From JANMJD01 sp963828405 (GTDB taxonomy: Bacteria > Actinomycetota > Acidimicrobiia > Acidimicrobiales > Ilumatobacteraceae), in contig CAWHEG010000026.1 in the NCBI GenBank assembly GCA_963828405.1, positions 9,329-73,328 on the forward strand: a DNA stretch of 64,000 nucleotides. Reading direction: 5' to 3'. This document shows, piece by piece, positions 58,545 to 64,000 of the stretch. How positions within the stretch are numbered: the first letter of the stretch is position 1; the number at the start of each line of letters is the position of its first letter. Both the position numbers and the translations under genes were made by a program. Under the pieces are notes generated by a model. That model was not told the DNA's origin, did no database searches, and saw only the letters and a list, made by a program, of their open reading frames with translations.

Positions 58545-59328
58545 CGTGGACCATTGCAGGGATGAGACCCGCGGCACGGGAGGGAGCGGCCCAGGGCGCT
58601 CCCTGGGTGTGGCACGGCGATGGCTGATCGGTATCGGGCTTCCCGACGCGCTCGGCCGACTAGGCTCCGGCTATCTCCCCGGTCGCCGTTACCGACACGA
58701 TGTCCTGGCGGTGCTGTACGGGACCGACAAGTCGAGCCGCAACCACGGCTACTCCCAGCACTACGAGACGCACCTCGGCCCGCTGAGATACCGCAGGATG
58801 ACCCTCCTGGAGATCGGGGTAGGTGGCGATGCCGATCCAGCCGCAGGCGGTGAGTCGCTGCGCGTGTGGAGGGACTTCTTCCCTCGCGCGCAGATCCACG
58901 GTGCCGACCTGTTCCGCAAGGTCTTGCCCAGGCTGGGTTCACGGGTGAAACTTCATCAGTGCGATCAGTCCGATCCTGGTGAGCTGGCGAGCCTGACCGG
59001 GCGAATGTCTCGTCCTCTGGTCATCGTGGACGACGGATCCCACGTGGGCGATCACGTGTGGACCTCGTTTCGGGCCCTCTTTCCATTCCTGTTGCCCGGG
59101 GGTTGGTACGTGATCGAAGACCTCCACACGTCATTCTTCGAGAGCTACGGAGGATCGCCTGCTCCTGGTGTCTCGACCCCGATCGGACTCGCACAGCAGG
59201 CCACCCTGTGGTCTCAGCGGTCCGACCCGTCCTTCGGTACGCACTTCCACTGGACACCGGACTTCGAGACGAACGACGTCGCAGAGGTGCACTGTTACCC
59301 TGGAATCGTCTTCATCAGGAAGTCGTGA
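58534..59328 (+). CDS. Class I SAM methyltransferase, macrolide sugar O-methyltransferase-like
   Basis: 264 residues. YGTDKSSRNHGYSQHYETHLGPLRYRRMTLLEIGVGGD and the late LVIVDDGSHVGDH, WYVIEDLHTSF match the cephalosporin/MycE-type sugar O-methyltransferase family (metal site in the DDGSH motif). Probably methylates a deoxysugar of the polysaccharide. GTG of the ABC gene overlaps its stop (GTGA). Confidence 0.8.
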   Translation: MAPDVDHCRDETRGTGGSGPGRSLGVARRWLIGIGLPDALGRLGSGYLPGRRYRHDVLAVLYGTDKSSRNHGYSQHYETHLGPLRYRRMTLLEIGVGGDADPAAGGESLRVWRDFFPRAQIHGADLFRKVLPRLGSRVKLHQCDQSDPGELASLTGRMSRPLVIVDDGSHVGDHVWTSFRALFPFLLPGGWYVIEDLHTSFFESYGGSPAPGVSTPIGLAQQATLWSQRSDPSFGTHFHWTPDFETNDVAEVHCYPGIVFIRKS

Positions 59329-61119
59329 AGTTGCACCGCGAGACACTGCCCAAAGCACGTGTGTCGGCCGATACGACGCGCCGGGCCGGGAGTGGGACGG
59401 CTGCCAGGCCGTTCCGTTCGCTGGCCCGCCTGGTCCCCGGTTACTCGGCCTGGACACCGTGCGTAGCGGCGTTGAGCGTCGTATCGAGTCTGGCCGAGGC
59501 CGGCGCCCTGATGATGGCAACGGGCCTGAGCGCATCGCTGCTCCTTCGGAACAACTCCATCTCCGCCCTGTACGTGACACTCCCGAACTCGGTGGCACTC
59601 GGGCTGGGAGTCTGCCTCGTCTTGATCAGAACGAGTATGGCGGTGCTCGCCTCGATGATCAGCGTACGGCTGGCGGCCCGAGCGCTGTGGGTCGTGCGGG
59701 GTCAGGTCCTACGTGCCCATTTTCAGGCACCAGCGAGCGCGCTGGCACTCGGAGCCGATGGGGGCGCTCCAGGAGCGAGTCGTGGGCTGGGGTGACCGGG
59801 TCGCAGCCGCGGTGGAGTCCTCGGTCAGCGTCGTCGCGTCCAGCTTCTCGTTCGTAGCCCTACTCGCGACGGCACTTCTCGTCAGCCCGGTTGCAGCGTC
59901 ACTTATCCTCGTCATCGGCGGGCTCCTCACCCTGACAGTCCGGCCGATGACCCGTCGGGCCCGACGCGCCGCTCAACTATACGCCGCCCGCGCGTACGAG
60001 TACGCCGGGTCGATTGGTGAATGTGCGGCTGTCACTGACGACGTGGTCGCGTTCGGTGTGGTCGAGCGGTACCTGCACGGCACGGCTCGGCAGTCGGGTG
60101 ACGTGGCCGATCTCTTCAAGCGAGCTCGGCTGTGGACGATGTCGGCGCCGCAGACGTACGTGTCGTTCGGTTACCTGGCCATCTTCGGCGCCCTGGGCAT
60201 GGGACTGTCGACGAACCGTGGGGCGGTGTCGTCGTGGGGAGCGGTGCTCCTCCTCGTCATGCGTAGTCTGAGTGCCGGCCAGGGCATCCTCACATATCGA
60301 GCGCAGCTCCACGCTCACGCCCCGTTCGTCGAGAACGCCCTGGTAGCGACTCAGATTTCTCCAACACGAGACGTCAGAACGGCGGACTGGCAGCGGGCTC
60401 CGGTCCTGAGCTGCGAAGACGTGCATCACCGGTACGGCGATGGACCGTTCGTGCTCCGGTCAGTGAGTCTGGAGATCTACGCCGGCGAGGTCGTCGCGGT
60501 CGTCGGGCCGTCGGGAGCGGGGAAGAGCACGCTGGCGCAGATCTTGGCTGGCCGGCTCGTGCCCGAGCACGGACGGGTGCGTCTGTTCGGAGCAGACCCC
60601 GAGCTCCTCTCGCCGGGCGACCGTGCCAAGGCCCTGGCGTCCGTAACCCAGAGTCCGACGATGGTCCGTGGGACCATCGTCGAGAACGTCTCGTTCTTTC
60701 GGGAGATCGAACAGCGCGACGTGGCGACTGCGCTGGAGTCTGTGGCCCTTCTTGACGAAGTTCAAGACGCCGACGGGATCCACGGTGCCGAGCTCGATCC
60801 GTCGACCGGCGGGCTGTCCGGTGGGCAGAAGCAGCGGCTGGCGTTGGCCCGCGCCCTCGTCGGGCGCCCTCGAGTCGTCGTTCTGGACGAGCCGACCAGC
60901 GCCCTCGACGGGCGGACCGAGGCGGTTGTCCTCGACGCGATCGAAGCGCTCAGAACGACCGGGGCCGTGGTGATGCTGACGCATCATCCTCGGGCGATCT
61001 CCATTGCCGATCGGGTCGTCGTCGTCGAGGCGGGGCGTGTCACGTGTGTCGGGACGCCCGCCCAGGTCGCAACCGAGTCGGCCTTCTTTCGATCGATGAT
61101 GGCCCATGCCGCGTCGTAG
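59325..61119 (+). CDS. ABC transporter (fused permease-ATPase), frameshifted
   Basis: About 598 residues if repaired. Membrane part in two frames, break at GG 59751-59752 (one extra G; LEPMGALQERV with one G removed). ATPase part in the second frame: Walker A GPSGAGKST, signature GGLSGGQKQRLALARA, Walker B VVVLDEPTSALDG, switch His MLTHHPRAI. Probably exports the glycan or its lipid-linked precursor. GTGA overlap with the preceding gene and overlap with the next GT4 by 14 bases. Confidence 0.8.
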
Positions 61120-62320
61120 CCGCCGAGCTGCCGAGAGCAGTGCCGTGCGTACCACAGTTCTGGTCCTGAGCTGGCGTCTCTTTCGGACCGGTGGGATTCC
61201 TCTCTTGACCCAACAGATCGTTCGCGACCTCGACCCTCAGAAGTTCGACGTTCACCTGTGCCTCGTCCGGGGGACGGAGCCGTCGGGAGTGGGACTCGCC
61301 AACGGCGTACAGATCCACTCTTTGGGTCTTCCAGAACCCCATCGCATCGTCGCGAGTCCGTGGGTGCTTCTGCGGATGATCCGAGTGGTCAGTCGAGTAC
61401 GCCCGGACTCGTATTTGGCCTTCTCTGGCTATCCGGTTCTGAGCCTCGTCTGCACGCCTTGGCTGGGCAGGTCGCTCAGGGTCCTCGAAGTCAACGATCC
61501 TCCTCAATCACGTCGGATCGGTCGGCTGAACGCCGCTCTCGAGGGCGTGCTCATCAAACGGTTCGGCTTCACAGTTCTGTCCCATACCGAGACTGTCGCC
61601 ACGCTCGTCGCTGACTGGTACGGGTTGACCCGACAGGCGGTTCGCACCTTCCCGCTCGGAATAGATCTCGAAGCCGAGCCGAGCGATGAAGAGCGCCTCG
61701 CCGCCCGAACAGCCCTGGGTGTCGATCCTTCTCGGCCGGTCGTGGTGTACGTCGCCCGTCTGGTCGCATCGAAACGCGTGGATGACTTCCTCGATGTGGC
61801 CGCTCGCGTCCTCGCTGGGGCCCCGGGTTGTCTGTTCCTGATCGCGGGAGATGGGAGTGATCGGGACCGTCTGGAACGTACTCGTGACCGGATGGGGCTG
61901 GACGGTGCGGTGAGATTCCTGGGCAGGGTCCCGGATGTGAGAGTGGTCCTTGCCGCCGGAGATGTCTTCCTTTCGACGTCGGAGTTCGAAGGCTTCGGGC
62001 TTGGAGTGGTCGAGGCGATGGCGGCGGGCCTCCCCGTCGTCGCTGTCGAGTCCGGTGGCCTCTCGGACGTTCTCGCGGCAGGTGGTGGACTCCTTCGGAG
62101 GGCTGACGACAAGGACGGGCTGGCCGAGGCAACGGTCGAGTTGCTTCTTGATCGAGATGCTCGGCAGACGCAGGCAGCCCGCGGTCGGCGCCGTGCCGTT
62201 CAGCACTATGGTGCACCGGCCCAGGCGGCCGATTACGCGAAGCTGCTGTCGGAGTCTCCTGCCGCGGGGCTCTTCCGCGGCGGTCGGAGTGGCGTAAGCA
62301 TGTTGAGAGGCACCCAGTGA
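61106..62320 (+). CDS. GT4-family glycosyltransferase
   Basis: 404 residues. LSWRLFRTGGIPLLTQQIVRDLD (acceptor glycine loop), VVYVARLVASKRVDDFLDVAARVL and VFLSTSEFEGFGLGVVEAMAAGLPVV with the E-x7-E motif. Adds a sugar to the growing chain. Stop overlaps the methyltransferase GTG (GTGA). Confidence 0.87.
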   Translation: MPRRSRRAAESSAVRTTVLVLSWRLFRTGGIPLLTQQIVRDLDPQKFDVHLCLVRGTEPSGVGLANGVQIHSLGLPEPHRIVASPWVLLRMIRVVSRVRPDSYLAFSGYPVLSLVCTPWLGRSLRVLEVNDPPQSRRIGRLNAALEGVLIKRFGFTVLSHTETVATLVADWYGLTRQAVRTFPLGIDLEAEPSDEERLAARTALGVDPSRPVVVYVARLVASKRVDDFLDVAARVLAGAPGCLFLIAGDGSDRDRLERTRDRMGLDGAVRFLGRVPDVRVVLAAGDVFLSTSEFEGFGLGVVEAMAAGLPVVAVESGGLSDVLAAGGGLLRRADDKDGLAEATVELLLDRDARQTQAARGRRRAVQHYGAPAQAADYAKLLSESPAAGLFRGGRSGVSMLRGTQ

Positions 62321-63153
62321 ATGAGTTGCGCGACGAACAAGGCGCGCACGGGGAACCTTCGGTCGCGGATCTCGCCGAGCGGCATCGAAAGGTCATCCGC
62401 AGCATCGAGTTAGGCCTTGCTGCGCGTCGCCTTCCGGGCGCTGGCACGATCCTTGAGGTCGGCGCTGGTGACGGCAGCATCTCGAACCAGCTTCAGTCGA
62501 TGGGGTATCTCGTCCGTTCGATCGATCTGGCCGATGGGCCGTACGCAGGGAAAGAGCAGCGTGATGTCGCCTACTTCGACGGTCGCCGCATCGACCATCC
62601 CGACTCATCCGTGGATGCGATTGTCTCATTTCATGTTCTCGAACACGTCCAGGATCTTCACCACTTGTCGGATGAGATGGCCCGAGTATTGGTGGGTGGA
62701 ACTGGTGTCGCTGTCCATGTGATTCCCTCGTCAACGTGGCGGCTCTGGACCTTGATCACGCGGTATCCCCTGCCGTTGATGACCCGCCTCTCGAGGAATC
62801 GCCGCCCGAAGCCGACCCCGTCGTCCAACTTCCGGCCCGGCGCCCAAGGTGGAGCAACGATCCTGAAGTACCTGCTGCCGTCGCGCCACGGCGCCCGCGG
62901 CAATGGAATGACCGAGGTGTGGCATTTTTCAACACCCGCATGGAGGCGACGATTCAAAGCTTGCGACTGGACGGTCGTGAGCATCAGCTCCAGCCGTATA
63001 TTCTACTCCGGTACGCACCTGTTTGGCAATCACTTGAGCGAGACGCCCCGGCGCCTTCTGAGCCGGATCCTCGGTTCATCCTCCCGCATCTGGGTCGTGC
63101 GCCCCGCAGGTGAGAATGGACTGAAATCGCGCGGAGATCGGAGTCCTCAATGA
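62317..63153 (+). CDS. Class I SAM-dependent methyltransferase
   Basis: 278 residues. ILEVGAGDGSISNQLQSMGYLVRSIDLADG (motif I), VDAIVSFHVLEHVQDLHHLSDEMARVLVGGTGVAV (Methyltransf_11-type). The C-terminal 150 residues are a basic, Arg-rich extension. Probably a sugar methyltransferase. A 43-base gap then FkbM. Confidence 0.8.
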   Translation: MNELRDEQGAHGEPSVADLAERHRKVIRSIELGLAARRLPGAGTILEVGAGDGSISNQLQSMGYLVRSIDLADGPYAGKEQRDVAYFDGRRIDHPDSSVDAIVSFHVLEHVQDLHHLSDEMARVLVGGTGVAVHVIPSSTWRLWTLITRYPLPLMTRLSRNRRPKPTPSSNFRPGAQGGATILKYLLPSRHGARGNGMTEVWHFSTPAWRRRFKACDWTVVSISSSRIFYSGTHLFGNHLSETPRRLLSRILGSSSRIWVVRPAGENGLKSRGDRSPQ

Positions 63154-63196
63154 TTACTGAAGTCGGTTCAACCCCACATCGACGAAGGCGGCCAAG

Positions 63197-64000
63197 ATGA
63201 GCCTGAAGGATTCAGTACGCCGAGTGATCCCACCTTCGATCTGGGAACGAGCGCGAGCTCGACGGGTCCGGCGGAACGTGGCGAGCTATGAACCGAGATG
63301 GGTCCGTCATCGATTCGGAACGATCGACCTCGATGTCCTCCTGGCGGACCACATGGGTGAGCTGTGGTACGACGTCGATTGGGAGGAACCTCGGGAGTTC
63401 TCACTGCTGAGGTCGTCTCGCCTGGTTCCCGAATCGACGGTCTTCGACTGCGGTGCTCACTATGGGGTCGTCGCAGCGTTGCTCGCTCATGAGGTGCCAG
63501 GAGGCCGAGTCATCGCAATCGAAGGGCTCGCTCACAACGCGGGTGTCGCGAGTCGGATCGTGGAGCGGAATGCCCTCGCCAACGTGGAGATCGTCCACGC
63601 GGCCGTGTCGTCCCAGCCAGGCGAGGTCCGCTTCTCGGAGCAACTGAACGGCTCGATCGCCGCGGCCTGGAACGGCAGTCGTCGGAGCGATCACGGTCGA
63701 TGATCTCGCAGAGCGGTTCGGCCTTCCCGATGTGATCTACATCGATGTCGAGGGCTATGAGATGGAAGTGCTGAAAGGCTCCCGGGTGAGTCTCTCGAGC
63801 CGGCCCGACTTGATGATCGAAGTTCACGTCGGTTGTGGGTTGGAAGCCGCCGGGAGCACAGCCGATGATGTCGTTGAATTTGTTCAGGGCCTTGGATATG
63901 CCGTCTGGATACACAATGACACCGGAAGCCCGACTCCGAGACTGCTGGACGAGTGTGCCGATCTGCTCGGTGGGCGCTTCTTCCTCACCGCGGTGGCTAT
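63197..64000 (+). CDS. FkbM-family methyltransferase, frameshifted and cut by right edge
   Basis: N-terminal part (FDCGAHYGVVAALLAHEVPGGRVIAIEG..., the FkbM motif I) ends at the in-frame stop 63701-63703. In the +1 frame from about 63680 it continues VVGAITVDDLAERFGLPDVIYIDVEGYEMEVLKG, the FkbM hallmark ending. The break lies between about 63655 and 63685 (one extra base). FkbM-type enzymes methylate sugar hydroxyls. The gene runs off the window. Confidence 0.75.

Overview
The window is high-GC DNA that looks actinobacterial, and most resembles the Acidimicrobiia (Ilumatobacter-like). The clues are a DivIVA-type protein, a PAC2 protein, a secreted Lon/PDZ protease, a hemE-hemH-hemY operon of the Gram-positive type, a class E-like lipoprotein sortase, GTG starts and many 4-base stop/start overlaps (ATGA, GTGA). 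This placement is inference; no rRNA or complete tRNA gene is present. Coding density is high and nearly all the DNA can be assigned.

Layout. 0-13 kb is housekeeping: DivIVA-like protein (cut by the left edge), PDZ/S16 protease, HEAT-repeat protein, acetyltransferase, PAC2, HelD/HelR-like helicase, heme operon, sortase, apolipoprotein N-acyltransferase (nucleophile Cys replaced by Ser) and D-aminoacyl-tRNA deacylase. 13-30 kb holds an epimerase; a GT4/methyltransferase/toroid triad; a fused two-subunit 2-oxoacid dehydrogenase E1 with an OCD/mu-crystallin reductase, divergent from an ALDH7-like dehydrogenase; an MNT/HepT remnant; TesB, a GT-C membrane protein, a sorbosone-dehydrogenase-like lipoprotein and UDP-glucose dehydrogenase; then a VapBC pair.

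31.9-45.3 kb is the most interesting part. I read it as an undescribed lasso-peptide locus. A 45-residue precursor (minus strand, 39571-39434) has the leader pattern Y-x2-P-x-I-x3-G-x5-T and an inferred core GGIGTMGDTDMAMNNSTL with Asp at core position 8. It lies directly behind a lasso cyclase (asparagine-synthetase-like) and a PqqD-like B1 protein. An HprK-like kinase faces it. About 4-8 kb away are a nucleotidyltransferase of the type seen beside lasso genes and a B2 transglutaminase-like protease, the latter in an operon with a GT-C protein, a 512-residue unknown protein and a PRMT-like methyltransferase. An ECF sigma factor, a repeat-rich membrane-anchored partner and an ABC exporter lie on the other side. 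A MazEF pair is embedded.

45.4-49 kb is an accessory scrap yard: a MazEF-like pair, a broken AbiE system between two copies of a 125-bp degenerate repeat, HTH and transposase fragments, a VapC/Phd pair and a tRNA/tmRNA 3'-end-like sequence. 49-64 kb is a surface-polysaccharide cluster (five GT4 domains in four genes, GT11, GT2, epimerase, sulfotransferase, acyltransferase, four methyltransferases, ABC exporter), visibly lower in GC from about 54.5 kb. It runs off the right edge.

Caution: at least nine single-base frameshifts interrupt otherwise well-conserved genes (hemY, GT-C 31963, B2, PRMT-like, nucleotidyltransferase, ABC 59325, FkbM), several in homopolymers. This looks more like residual assembly indels than real pseudogenes, but it cannot be decided here.
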